Source: Todiramphus chloris collaris (Eukaryota > Chordata > Aves > Coraciiformes > Alcedinidae). From it: a stretch of 64,000 bases of DNA. A model generated the notes under the pieces. The model was not told where the DNA came from, did no database searches, and was given only the letters and a program-made list of their open reading frames with translations. Where the stretch lies: the NCBI GenBank assembly GCA_025345505.1, contig JANVCC010000270.1:1745689-1809688 (forward strand), given 5' to 3'. Shown here piece by piece: positions 48,901 to 60,775 of the stretch (positions within the stretch are counted from its first letter, which is position 1; each line of letters opens with the position of its first letter). The translations under genes were made by a program, and so were the position numbers.

Positions 48901-49664
48901 GCTGTTTTGAATGCCTGGTAGGGAGACCCCCTTTTTCCCTTTGGATGTAGCTTCTCGTTGACAGCTCTTCTAGCATAATGGAAAATGCCACCGCGAAGGG
49001 GAATCCTCTCTTCTCCTTTCCGCTGAGCTGACACGACGTGATACTCAGCAAAAATAAATGCCAGTGGCAAAATAAACCTTTCAGGGAAAACTGAAAGAGC
49101 TCCATGAATCCGGGAGGCGGTGGCTCCACGGCGGTTGGGTGGAAGAGCTGGCAAAGCAGCTGCCCTTCTTTCAAACCTGCTTTTTGGTGGGAGAGATGAG
49201 CGGTGAGAGGAGAGCACGTGTCAGAGCCCCCGGGAAGGAGGGCATGGCCCACCATGCTCTCTGATGGGAGGAAGGTCTGTAGGAGATGGGTTGCTGCTGG
49301 TACCATTTCTCTTCTCCGGGGATTATTCTTCTTTACGTGTCTGTGGGACTGCCTAGATTTTCTCAGGCTGGAGCAGGTCAGGAGAGCTCTTCCTCCATCC
49401 AGCTTAATTTGGCAGGCTAAGCTAGAGGGTTGCAGGGGCTGGTGTGGGTTTGTGCAGCAGAAACCAGGTCCAACAGTTAGATTTGTGCCTGTGTTTATTA
49501 ATAATGCTTTGAGGGAGCAAGGAAGTGCTGACAGCCAGATGGGCAGATCTCTAAATTTCACTCTGCGGTAGGAACGAGGGAGTCCTGCCCAATAATGGCC
49601 AGAAGGAAAGGCAGGCTCTCTGCGGCCCCAGACTGCTCTGCTAATTGCTACTCTTTCCCCTCAA
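45913..49664 (+). other. FARS2: Intronic sequence with a long antisense open frame, no recognised element
   Basis: I see no transposon or exon. The one notable item is a stop-free antisense frame of 255 codons at 48794-49561. Its first codon is GTG and its first ATG is about 86 codons in, leaving about 170 codons. The encoded peptide shows no domain, repeat or signal peptide that I recognise. Confidence 0.55.
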
Positions 49665-49830
49665 CTCCCTGGGCTACTTTGGGTGACATCGCTTCTGCCA
49701 AGCCTCAGTTAACTCATCTGTAAAATAAGGCTAATCAGATTTGCCTACCTTATGGAAATTAATTTATTAAGTCTCTATCGCAAGGCGATGCGCAGGCATC
49801 AGACGTTATGGAAATGCTGAGCGGGAGCCA
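49665..49830 (+). repeat. MIR / CORE-SINE-like fragment
   Basis: The words GGGTGACATCGCTTCTGCCA then AGCCTCAGTTAACTCATCTG, TAAAATAAGGCTAATCAGAT and TTGCCTACCTTATGGAAATT fit the MIR phrase 'gggcaagtcacttaacctcagtttcctcatctgtaaaatggggataat..tgcctacctcat'. This is the clearest MIR-like match in the window. Such copies predate the split of birds and mammals, so it could align at the same position in other amniotes. Confidence 0.7.
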
Positions 49831-51036
49831 CGTTGTATTAATTTTGTTTATTGAGTCCCATCACACATAATGTCAATGAGCTTCTGCAAATTATGGCAGC
49901 CCGAGCTAATCAAAACGTGGGCTCTTGTGATGCTGTTTTTCTGTTGCAGTACTCCTGCTAGTTTCCACGTCAATATGAGTTGGGTAAATAAATAAACAGC
50001 CCATCTTTTGTTTAGCAGCACAGGCCATTTTAAAGTCTGCTCTGGATTCTGGCTGGGAGCTTCAGATTTTTGTGCTTCCTGTGTTCTGATCATCTCCATT
50101 TTAACCTATCTCTGTCTCTCTGTCTTGCTTTTCCTGTGGTTTGGTTTTTTTAAGTGATTCTGCTGCACTTCAGACTCTTTGGCCCTTGGTTTTAATTTTC
50201 TGGGTCTAGTGCTATCACTTTCGGTGATCTCGATGTGAGTTTCTGTACCTTGCCCCCCTGACTGGCAGGTATAAGCTCAGTACTGGATGTCGACATGTGT
50301 AGACCCTTTGCAGGGACAGCAGAAGCCCATCAGGTTCAGCTACCAGGGGATGCAGCAATGACGAGTACAGGACTGAAAGTTTTGCTCCGCTCTTCCCTGT
50401 TGCGAGCAAACGTGCTTTCCCCAAACCACACGCAGGGGGGGAGGCGATGCTTGGCAGAGGAGCTTCCATTAAGAGCACTTGCTGGAAACGTCTGCACATC
50501 GTTCCTGAAAAAAATACACTACAGAGCACTGTGCTCTTCAATTGGTGTTCTCTAAAACAGAGAAGGAACTTTGCCAGGGGACCTCGGTGCCTCGTTCAGG
50601 AAGCCACGGTAAGATGCAGAAGTCCATCGCAGCCTGAGCCACTCCAGAGGCAAAGCGAACCCCCAGGTGATCCTTGAGTCCCAGAGCTGGGTTGTTCAAG
50701 AGAGAAGGGCATCAGCAGTGACAAGAGGGCATGAAGTCCACTACGCAGAGAGTGCTTGTGGTCTTTGGTGTAGTGGCAAAATGCAGTTAGATGTTCCTGT
50801 AATCAAAGCATTTTCAAGCAGGGCTATTGTGAGGTGAGAGAAAAAGTCGAGGTTGGAAAAGAACAGTGTGTGAATGATGTGTTCTCCCAGGAAGCACCAG
50901 CTGGAGGGAAGTGCCACATCCACTGTGCGTGTTTTCATCCTCTTTTACAGAAAAGCTGCTTTTGAAGGTGTGGGCTGGGTTTTCGTGCACCTCTGCAGGT
51001 GCCTGGGACCCAGTAGTGAGCCAGGAACCAGACAGT

Positions 51037-51337
51037 ACTGCGGGGTCGGTCTCTTCTCCCAAATAACAAGTGACAGGAGAAGAGGAAAAAGCTTCAAGTT
51101 ACACCAGGGGAGGTTTAGGATTGACACGAGGGAAACTGTCTTCCCCAAGAGGGTTGTCCAGGGCTGTGCCAGGCTGCCCAGGGCAGGGGTGCAGTCCCCA
51201 TGATCCCTGGAGGGGTTTCCAAGCCCTGGAGCTGTGGTGCTGAGGGACAGGGGGCAGTGGTGCCCTGGCAGTGCTGGGGGAACGGTTGGACTGGATGATC
51301 TTGTAGTTCTTTTCCAACCAGAATGATTCTGCAACTC
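51037..51337 (+). repeat. CR1 LINE, 5'-truncated 3' end, sense (group 1)
   Basis: The copy runs from GCGGGGTCGGTCTCTTCTCC to GATGATCTTGTAGTTCTTTT, then CCAACCAGAATGATTCTGCA. It shares the GTGGTGCTGAGGGACAGGGG module and the CAGGCTGCCCAGGGCAGGGG phrase. It reads GGATTGACACGAGGGAAACT where the copies at 6.3 and 15.6 kb read GGTTGGAGCTGAGGAACAAT, so it represents a different branch of the group. Confidence 0.94.
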
Positions 51338-53352
51338 TAAGTCTGGCACTTTCCCTCGATGTCAGAGTGGCCTCTTCTTTCACTAGTGCTGTCTCAGGCT
51401 TCCTGAAATAGAAACTTCCCAGTGGTTCAGAAACTTGTTCTTCTAATCCAGGGAGGGCCTGCAACATTGGCACTTACTGTCTTTTCTGTATAAAGGAGCA
51501 ATTTCAAATTCATTTTTAATAGGCTTCAACAGTTCTCTCTTGGGACTTGTGTAGTTAAATTCTTAATAACTCATTTGTTGAGCTATTCATTCTCGGGGAG
51601 TTGAATGTTCTTCCTCCGTCCCTGTGGGAACGCGCCGGGTTCAGACTCCGTACCAACCCCACGTGGACACGGGCTTGATATCCCACCATCCACCGTCACG
51701 TGTTAATTCTCTGCAGCTTTTACTGGGTGTTTGGTTGCATGTGGGGAACCCTCTGATGGGTCTTGGGATGGCAGTTGAGTGGGGATCCCGACTTCTGCCA
51801 GGAGCTCCCCAGAGGGAGCGTTTGGTTCTCTTGTGCAGGATGTAGAGGTGAATGGAGGTGTGATACCACCCAGAGATGGTATTCAAGAGCAGGTCTTTGC
51901 TGTGGGATAAAGTGTGAAAATGTCAGAATGGACAGAGGGCATGGAGGCCAAAGGGGGCAGGGAGGAGGAGAGATGGGGAAACTTTAGTTTCAGGTAATAA
52001 AAAGACAAGGGGAACAGACTGGAATTTATGCAGTCCTATTGGTGACTGAACGATATGAGGCTGGAACATTGCAGACCTGGGAAGTGTTAAGGGCCTGGCT
52101 ACCAGGGACTCAACATAATTAATGATCTTTGTTTCTTTAGCATTCTCAACATATGGTATCAGAAGCTTTGGAAGTGCCAGATTTCCCAGCCTGGAATCCG
52201 CCGTTCGTGTTTTCAATGCACACAGCTTTGGCCTTGCTCTTTTTTTTTTTTTTTTTTTCACATCTTAATTAAAACACTCCTGTCAATGAGCAAATGAGCA
52301 AGAAAGTTGAGCCAAAGAGGTGCACTTGAAGTAACTTCGGGTGAGATTTAATTCCGCAAGCCAGAACGTTGCCACCTGCACCAGCATCTGATGCTGGATC
52401 TGGCTGTGTGGCCAGCTCAGGAGGAAACTGGGGTGTCAAGAAACCTGCAGTATGAGAAGCAGGAACCTTGTGAAGAGGAGATCATCGTTAGGGACTCACA
52501 AAGACCCAGCCAGCCTGGGTCAATGCATCCCTGAGTAAAAGGAGAATGGACAGACAGGAGCTGTTAAAATTGCTGAACAAAATGAACCGCGTGCAAGGCA
52601 AGAGGGGTTTGGTTTCCCACATCAGAGGCACGCTCTGCCTGGGCTTACCATGGGTTTGGGTCATGGGCAGTCATGTACAGCTTGTTCCCATTCACATCTG
52701 CATCTCCTGGGGCTTCTGAGAAGAAGGAAACCCCAAAAAGCTTAGAGCACATTTCAGCTAAAACCTAAGTGTTAGGGTTTTACTTTCGTATTTATGATCC
52801 CTAAATATTATTTCTTGATTTAAATTTAATTTATTTATAAGTCAAAGCTTTATTTATGGATTTATTTTTATGACTCCCGTATGATCATAAACACCACATT
52901 TTCTCCAAAAGTTATTTAAGTTTATGAAAAAGTTTCAAAACTTCTTTCTCACTGCAGCATTAATCAAGCTGTTGCATCTAAGATAAGTGATTTTTCCATT
53001 TGATATACAGGTTTTGAGCAACCTCAGTGTAGGTAACTGAATTGTGTGCTTTACTTCCTTGCAAGTAAATGATGTTGTGAAGGAATAATTACCTTTGGGA
53101 TATTGAGTGAAATTTTCCAAAGTGACTTTACCACCAGCTTAGGTCAGCAGTGGGATTTGCATCTCTGAAGTCGGCTGGAGGGAGGCACTAGCACATTCCT
53201 GCCCATCTGGACCTCAGGCTCCCTGAAAACAGACCCAACATTCAGAACCTCTCAAAGGGCCTTCTGAAAATGTACTCCAGAATCATGCCCTGTTATATGC
53301 ATTTTTCCCAACAAGCCTGTGTTGTATCCCACAAAATGTGGCTTTTCTCATC
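51338..53352 (+). other. FARS2: Unique intronic sequence with a T-tract
   Basis: No recognised element other than a run of about 20 T (with one C before the final T) at 52240-52259 and an AT-rich stretch at 52790-52880. Nothing resembles an exon. Confidence 0.6.
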
Positions 53353-53702
53353 GGGGAGACCTTCTGGGGGCCTTGCAGGACTTGAAGGGGCCTGGCAGAA
53401 AGATGGGGACAGACTTTTGAGCAGGGCTTTTTGGGGCAGGACAAGGGGTGATGGTTTGAACTAAAAGAGGGAGATTCAGACTGGAGAGAAGGGAGAGATT
53501 GTTGGTGCTGAGGGTGGGGAGAGCCTGTGCCAGGCTGCCCAGAGAGGTGGTGGCTGCCCCATCCCTGGCACCATTGCAGGGGAGGTTGCCCGGGGCTCTG
53601 AGCACCCTGCTCTAGCTGCAGATGGCCCTGCTCCCTGCAGGGGGTTGGATGGGATGACCTTTCAAGGTCCCTTCCCACCCAGACCAGTCTGGGATTATAT
53701 GA
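53353..53702 (+). repeat. CR1 LINE, 5'-truncated with complete 3' end, sense (group 2)
   Basis: CR1 words run in order: GGGGAGACCTTCTGGGGGCC, AAGATGGGGACAGACTTTTG, GGACAAGGGGTGATGGTTTG, CAGGCTGCCCAGAGAGGTGG, then GGTTGGATGGGATGACCTTT, CAAGGTCCCTTCCCACCCAG and a GGGATTATATGA tail. It is the only group 2 copy here with a full 3' end, and so it sets the reference for the truncated copies at 13.2 and 56.7 kb. Confidence 0.95.
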
Positions 53703-55226
53703 CATTTGGATACCTTATGGAAGGGGCAATGATGAGGGGTTTTGAGCGTTGCAGCTCCCTGTGTCCCCAAGCATCTGCCCTGCCCTGTAAAAGTTTTGAT
53801 GAAGCTGAAATGTTCAACTGTGGAAGAAGGACTTGTTCAAAATGATTATTGCTGTTGGCAAAAGAATTTGAGGCCATTTCATGAAGCAGCTACAGGGTGT
53901 GAGTGAATTGTGGTAAGTGGCATGGAGCAGGTCAGTGTGTGTAGCAGAGTGCAGAGCTGCTGATGTCTGCTTGAATTGTGAAGAAAGCTCCAGCACGGAT
54001 GTGGTGTATTTTTATGGAAGACATATCTTCTGAAAGAAGCCAAAGTTTAGTGCTTAGACAAGGACTCAACATCAGATGTAAAAAATCACAGTTCCATCTA
54101 CTTTTACTTCAATAACATTAGAGAGCAACGGAGGGGAAAGAAATCTACTTCTGTGCTGTGAGAGGAGCTTTGACTGATGACTAAGTGCCAGCCTGGGGAA
54201 TTACAGTAGCTGTGTGTGTGGCATGCTTTAGTTCTCCTGGATTTTGGAAGAAATGCAGGGTTTGACCTGCAGGTGCCAGCTTGGTCTATGTTTAAAATTG
54301 CTCTGCAAAGGGCGCTTAACAAGAGGCAGCTTCTTCTGTCTTCAGGAGCACCCTTTGTCTTGCTCTTATGGAAGCTGAGCCATGCTGGCTGCTACAGATA
54401 GCAAGAAAAATTCCCCGGGTGAAACTTCCACAGGACCAATGGAATTGTTAATATTTGCATTAATGAGCATCAGCCCTCCCTGGGACTTGGTCTTGCTGGT
54501 TATGGGCTCTAAGGACACTGGGCGAGAGTCTGCAGAGCTGGTTTGTTCTTCCAAGGCAACCCAGCTCTGCTCAGACTCAGAGCACTGGGCTGCAGGAGCA
54601 TCACTGTCCCTGTTTTCACCTCTGCTATCAGCCAGTTCCAGGGTTTTGGAGGTGTCCTGAATGCCTTGATTTTCAAACCTACTTCATACTGGTGTCTTCA
54701 CGTCCCCCCTTAGTCTGTGGGAGGGGAGCTGTGAGAACTGGTACTGTGATGAGCTTGGGCAGCTTCCTGACCTTATGGGATGAACTGTGGGCCCCAGAGA
54801 AAGCAGCAGCAGGTCTCTATCGACTTCCACACGACTGACCCCAGCCCTGTCCCAGCGTCCTGCAAAGTCTCTTCACTGCCTGCAGGGTGCTTCCCAGTGA
54901 GAGGGTTCTCCCACGATTAACTCTGCTTTTGAAAGCATGTGTCCTGGTGTTATCTGGAAAGGAGAAAATCTGGGGCTGTATTTTTAGGCTGGAATCCCTT
55001 CCTTCTGAGAGCAGCACGCTGTCAAGGACACGACAGGACGAGCTCGCCTTTTCTCCCTGAAGGGACTGCCAATGAAGTTGGAGCACATCATCCCCAGTGC
55101 AACAGTGATAGAGGAGTTTTGAAACATCTTCAATAACTTTTTATCCTCTCACCAAGAGGACAGAGGTATTAATAGATCACAGAATGGTTTTCTTCATTTG
55201 ATTACAAAGATAAAGTTTCTTGGTGC

Positions 55227-55272
55227 CTTTTTTCTCTTTTTTTTTTTCTTTTTTTTTTTTTTTTCTTCTTTA
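55227..55272 (+). repeat. Poly-pyrimidine tract
   Basis: A long T run broken by a few C, within a larger pyrimidine-rich strand. It resembles a splice-acceptor tract, but it ends in TTTAAAG with no convincing exon behind it. The 180-codon frame that starts inside it is low-complexity and has no recognised domain. Confidence 0.85.
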
Positions 55273-55410
55273 AAGCTGAAAGTTGAGTCTCCTGTTGAGG
55301 GGTTCCCCTTGGTCCAGCTGGAACAGGGATTGGCCACTGTTCTGTGCTATGGAGGGAAAAGAGACTCAGGAAAAAAAGCTCTGGCATTTTTAAGGGCTGG
55401 GTTTTTTCCT

Positions 55411-55446
55411 CCTCTCCCTCTTTCCTCTCCCTCTTTCCTCTCCCTA
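55411..55446 (+). repeat. 13-bp pyrimidine tandem repeat
   Basis: The unit CCTCTCCCTCTTT occurs twice (55411, 55424), followed by a partial third (CCTCTCCCTA). It is a short pyrimidine-only array. Confidence 0.9.
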
Positions 55447-56720
55447 TCAATGGCTGTGGCAGCTGGACAATCCTTATCTGCTGCCTTAGCCCTTTGCTCC
55501 TTGCTGGGTTTCCAGGATGGCAAACTGGATAATCAGAAATATAATCGATTGGCGGTTGAATTCAATAAATCCACCTCAGTTGTCATCGTTGCATCTTTGC
55601 AAAGAAAATTTTCCCCCGGGGGAGTGGTATTTTTGTTTGCACAGAAGAAAATATTGGGGCTGTATGCATTTAATCATAACACAACGAAAACTCTTAACAG
55701 TTTCCCAAGTCTGGCCTGGGGTCTGATCCCGCTGAGCTGATACCTGCATTGGGCTCCTGGGGAACCCACAGGGAGATAAAGATGATGGCAGGGTGCAGGT
55801 CAGAGTGTCCCCAACGACAGTAAATTCCACACTCGCACAAAGTAAGTTCTTTCTGGATGCAAATACAATTATATTTCTTCCCCTAAGTGTTTAGGAAAGA
55901 CATTGCAGCGTGGAAAATGTTAGATAAGCTTTGTCTGAGTGTTGATAAATGAATGTTTCCACTGTGCAGAAGGTAAGTCCAACATAAGACAGTAGTAAAT
56001 GTCCTGAAAAATATATATTTCATTATTGGATAGGGTTTTTGTTTTATCCATTACTCAACAAAAAGCATTTCAAAGCCAGTGAGTAATGAATCATTTAACA
56101 ACTTCATTTGTAACATACTTAATGTACTACTTTTTCTGCTTTTCCATTGAATTAGCACATTGGGTGATTCAGTGCTTTCTGTTTAGACCTAGCCAATGTC
56201 TGATAGGATTTACATCAAGACAGTCATAAAATTAAAACCATAAATAAATAGTCTGACAGATTCTTTCAATGTTAGCTTAATTCCTGCTCTGACTTAAAAA
56301 GGGTTGATATTTATTATAGACCTAAAGGGCATGGAATTAAAAAACCATATGAATTAGCAAAGAATCCAAACCAGCAGTGAGAGTTGATTTTGTAGCCCAT
56401 GTGCTTCCTTGCATGGCTAAGTAGGAAGGTTGTGTCACTAGAGACAAGCAAACAGCCTCGGGACAGGGGGCAGGCAGGGAGAAAAGCTTGCAAGTGGTGG
56501 GACGTCCGTGTAAATGTGTCCTCGTGTCTGTGGGCTGAAGTGGATGAGCTGTAGAGCAGGAAGCAGCCACCACAAGTTTGTGCCTAACCTTTACAGCCCG
56601 ATGCACACGAAGCCCATCCAAGCAGCAGGTGATATTCTCCTCTGTCTCCACAACAAGCCATGGAAGAGCTTTCCTGGTGAAAGGAAGCAGGTACAGTCTC
56701 CAGAAAGCATTGTCCATCAG

Positions 56721-56860
56721 CAGAAAGATGGGGACAGACTTTTGAGCAGGGCCTGTTGGGACAGGACAAGGGGTGATGGTTTGAACTAAAAGAGGGAGAT
56801 TCAGACTGGAGAGAAGGAAGAGATTGTTGGTGCTGAGGGTGGGGAGAGCCTGGCCCAGGT
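56721..56860 (+). repeat. CR1 LINE internal fragment, sense (group 2), lacking both ends
   Basis: The segment from CAGAAAGATGGGGACAGACT to GGGAGAGCCTGGCCCAGGT is roughly 96% identical by eye to 53395-53530 of the complete group 2 copy. It stops where the next phrase should be 'ctgcccagagaggtggtgg', so the last 170 or so bases of the CR1 are missing. A standard CR1 insertion keeps its 3' end; this one does not. Confidence 0.9.
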
Positions 56861-57036
56861 CTGATGCTCCCTCCATATTCCAAGTGCTCAGTGTTAGGTT
56901 TTGGTTCTGCTTTTCCTTTGTTTTTTTTTTTCTGGGTGTCTCATCAACTTCAGCAGAACAATGCTAATAGCGAGGTGATAGTTGTTTTGTGTCAGGTGCC
57001 AGAATTTGGCATCTAGTGACTTCCCCTCTAGGGAAC

Positions 57037-57060
57037 ATATATATATATATATATATATAT
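57037..57060. repeat. (AT)12 microsatellite
   Basis: Twelve uninterrupted AT units lie between CCCTCTAGGGAAC and GTATGTTTATG. The length is likely to vary between individuals. Confidence 0.97.
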
Positions 57061-58331
57061 GTATGTTTATGTTCCTGTGTAGGACTTTTTCCACTTCCCA
57101 CCTACCTTTCCTATCCAAATTCCCTTCCTCGAGGAATTTCACAATAAATGACTGATGATCTAGGCATAGACTGAGGAGTGGGGATTAAAAATAGTTTGCC
57201 TCCTGTAAAATGGATCACTTTCACAGTTAAAGTATTTTTGCCGCTGTCTCAGAGGAACGTTGAAAGTGCAAGGAAAATGTTTTTGCAACAGAAATTATTG
57301 GCAATTTTCAGCTAAGCCAGAAGTATTGGAAGTACTTGTGGGATTTTTTTTTTTCTTTCTGAACTCGGCTTGGGCACTGTTCTGTTAAATATAACACTGT
57401 ACAGCTGTATTATAGAAGTACTAAATAACACACACCGGGTAGAATTGTTCTTCCCGATTACACTTTGCTTTTCGCTATAAAAATCAGCCTGTGTGAGAGT
57501 TGAACCAAGACACGTAGTTGTTGCCCCCAAATTCAATTCCAATATTTACACAGGTGATGAACAGAAAAAGATTCGTTTGCAAAAGGAATGTTTTGCAAGG
57601 TGAGCCCACCTCAGCCTTCTCTCAGCTCTCGGAGGGGTCCCAAGCGAGCAGCATCCTTTATGGTGCAGTAACTCATACCGAAGTTAGAGGGATGGGCTGG
57701 ATGTTTGCAGTCACAACTTAAGAAAGGCCAAGTTAAGACTTTCAAGGCTTGGTCCTGGGTAGTACCCACTGAAAATATCACGTCTTGCTTTGGCAGTTGC
57801 TTGTGAGAGCCCAAAGCAGGTTCTCTGGAAACTGTGATCTTAAGTTGTGTCAGAAAGCCTGTATTTTGATTAACCATTCCTGGCCTTTGCCCCTGCACTC
57901 ATTCTGTGCTCATACCAAGTACAAACACAGCAGAGAGATGCAATTGTGCATCCTCTCCAAGTCTATCCCGTGCTTCTATGGTTTGCTTGGTGTATCCAGG
58001 AGATTACGAGTGAGGATGACCATGAAGTTGGTACCTCTGTGCTTAAAGTAGTTTTTGGGTGGCTTTTACAGATCCTTCCCTCTGAATTTCACAAGTAACT
58101 TATTTTGGCTCCGCGTACAGGATTCACAGCTCAGTGCTAGCAAATGTCAAGCCCAAAAGAAAGTAGAAGTGGAAAAAGTAGTGAAAAGACAGAAAAAGAA
58201 GACTGAAAGTAGTTGCCATTTAAAAAGAATAAAAATAAAAAAAAAAAAGAAAAACCCAACCACAAAACTCATAAGGGCAGTAGAGTGACCATGTGCAATG
58301 GTCATGAATGTTGCACTGCAGTTGGGAATAA

Positions 58332-58502
58332 TCCCAGAATCCCAGCATGGTGGGGCTGGCAGGGCCCTCTGGAGCTGCTCTGGTGCCCCCCCTGCTCCAT
58401 CCAGCAGGGGCACCCAGAGCAGGGGCCCAGCAGCGCAGGGTCCAGCCGGGGTGGGAATCTCTCCAGAGAAGGAGACTCCACAGCCTCTCTGGGCATCCCG
58501 GG
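58332..58502 (-). repeat. CR1 LINE, 3' end, antisense (group 3, young)
   Basis: It begins CCCAGAATCCCAGCATGGTG and continues GGGCTGGCAGGGCCCTCTGG to CTCCAGAGAAGGAGACTCCA and CAGCCTCTCTGGGCATCCC. It differs from the copy at 32119-32328 at about two positions over about 160 bases, then diverges where each copy is 5'-truncated. The run of A at 58238-58249 lies about 80 bases before its 3' tip and is not part of it. Confidence 0.94.
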
Positions 58503-59149
58503 CCAGGCTCTGAATTCCTCCTGTGGTGAGTGTGCAAGGACCTCTTCAGAAGAGACACTCGTTGTATATGATGCTACAGAGCAGCTGCAGAACACCGCTC
58601 GGCCCCGTCACAGCAGGGGGAGTGGAGAAGATGCTCCCAGGGCCATGAGGAGCCTTCATCTCCAGCTGCCCCAGCGCTGCATCCCCGAGGATGGGCCGAG
58701 AGTGCCTGGCAAGTGCCAGCTGCTGAGCCGCTGAATATTCGCGCTGAACCCGGAGGCTGAGCAGGGGTGTGAAATGATGAAAGGCTGCTCTTTGCCGGCT
58801 CTGCCGCTCGCTCTTCCAGTGCTGCTCAAGTGGCTGGCTCGTGCCAGAAAGAGGCAAGTTGTGTTTGAAACAATTTTTAAGTGTGACTGTGACATTTCCT
58901 CCGCTAATCACACTTCCTTCAGGTGAAAGGTAATAGAGTTGTCTGACTACGTCAGCCCTGGGTCTCTGCTTGAGTGGTTTCTCCAGAATGAATCTCATCC
59001 ATAGGGGGGGTTTTGTAAGTTCTCTTTTTCTGGGCTAAGCTCATTTAACGTACCAGTTTGAATGTGAAACTATTCTAAGAGGTGAAGGGTCGGTGATTTC
59101 TGTGTAGTGCCCAGCATCCTTCTGCCCAGTCCTCATTTTACTTGGGAGT

Positions 59150-59330
59150 CGATGTCATAGCAGATACATCAGTGCAGAGAACGTACTGTACTTTTTCTCC
59201 CAAAACATTACAGATCCATGCTAATTTAATGCCTGCTAATTCTCCATCACAGGACATCGTTAATTAAAAGGTGAATGACAAAATAATGCTACTGTGGATG
59301 GTATATAATTGTGGCTAATTATTTTTTATT
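59150..59330. promoter_or_regulatory. Candidate conserved non-coding block (TAATTA-rich)
   Basis: It contains CATGCTAATTTAATGCCTGC, then TAATTCTCC, CATCGTTAATTAAAAGG and TTGTGGCTAATTATTTTTTA. At least five TAAT homeodomain cores fall within 120 bases with no repeat signature. The call rests on motif texture only. Confidence 0.33.
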
Positions 59331-60104
59331 AATTTGTTTATTCTTGAAAATCCATCCGTGGGTGTGCTCACTTCCATCTTCTCTCAATGTCTGTGTGGAT
59401 ACAAAACCCATATGGATTTTGTATGCCATTCAGAGCAACCCAGTCATGTATGGTAATGACTCAACAACGTACAGAATCCAGTTAGGAGCTTTATAGATCG
59501 TTACAGAAAGCATCTCATAATTAAGTTTCATAACAATCCCACTTACATGGAGGATGTGAGATAATCTAACTATTCATTAAGGCAACTGTACCTTCTCCCA
59601 GGAAAGGAGGGAGTCACTCTTAGTTCTTCTCATGCTCCCCAGACCCTACTTCTGTCCAGCATTGCTTCTTAGTGCCCCAAAGCCAAATGATCACGGGGCT
59701 GCTGTCCCACCATGCAGGGGGTTGTTAAAGGCAGTGATCTTAGACTGATCTTTCAGGGCAGTAACCCCTCGGGCATGGCTGCTCTGCTTGGTGAAATACT
59801 GAAAGAGTGAACTAACGTACAGGTCTCTCTTCCCAGGATCTCTGTTACGTTCACCAGAAGGGAGAACTTCACTTGCATGGAGTGAAATTCATGCTAGAGC
59901 AGAGTCCCTGAAGGACTCTACACACGTGAGGTCTCTTCAGACCACGGACCTCAGGCTTCACTGGTGGCAAAAAAAGTTTGCACTGTTACAAAGCTCAGCT
60001 GTCGCAGCCATTTTCACTTCCCTCTTTCTCACGCTGTCCTCACCACATTCATTACTTTCCTAGCTGAACTGGTGTATCATCTTTTTAAGGAGAGGATCTG
60101 ACTG

Positions 60105-60123
60105 GCTGCTGCTGCTGCTGCTG
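60105..60123 (+). repeat. (GCT)6 microsatellite
   Basis: Six uninterrupted GCT units. Short, intronic and probably neutral. Confidence 0.95.
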
Positions 60124-60775
60124 AGCTTTGAAAGCCTTGCTACCCAGGGACCCGTCCCTCTTGTTTTGTAAGGACATCAGGTGAATCCTCGGCTGGCAGG
60201 AGGAGAGGTCACCCCGTTGCCCGCCGTGGGAATAGGCCAGGAGGTTGGACTCAGCAGCACTTGGGGAGGGGCTTTCCCCTCTCCCTTCCCTCCGAGTCTC
60301 GTTTTGAACATAACGTGGAAAGAGTTTTTATGTGAACTTAGGGGAAGAAAAGGGGGTTGTGCTTTAGTGCTTGTGTGGATTCAGTGAGTTACCAGCTGGT
60401 GAGTTTAGCCCCTGTTTCTGCTGGCAGCCCGAGTCTGGGTCTGTGCTGTTCTCAGCCCATGGTGCTGGCACCAGGACTGGATTGGCCCTTCCCTGAGCCA
60501 GACCGGCGAGCTCAGGCTTTCTTTCATTTCCTACCTGGTCGTTCTGCAAGTGCCTCAGCTCACTAGTGTGGTTCATCACATTGCAGCCACCCCGGGACAC
60601 GTGCTGGGTTAGTGCAGGAGGGCACATCCCAGGAGGAACTGGAGACAGGAAGCACCTGGAGACGAGATTGGGGGAGGATTGGTACAGACAGCTCGGTTTT
60701 ATTGGCTCACCCACGTGCTACTGAAACGCTCGCGCAGTATTTGGGGAAGAGGAAATGGGTACAGGCTCAACCTTT

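Noticed and set aside
55227-55275. Splice acceptor for an unseen exon
   Set aside because: A good pyrimidine tract, but no suitable AG followed by recognisable coding and no match to the FARS2 C-terminus.
55198-55740. 180-codon open frame with a poly-Phe start
   Set aside because: It starts in a homopolymeric T tract and has no recognised domain or conserved splice sites.
56337-56876. 179-codon antisense open frame
   Set aside because: Its first third is antisense CR1 group 2 sequence (also seen as peptide from 53.4 kb) and the rest has no domain.
58213-58734. 173-codon open frame
   Set aside because: It runs through an A tract and then a CR1 3' end; a composition artefact.
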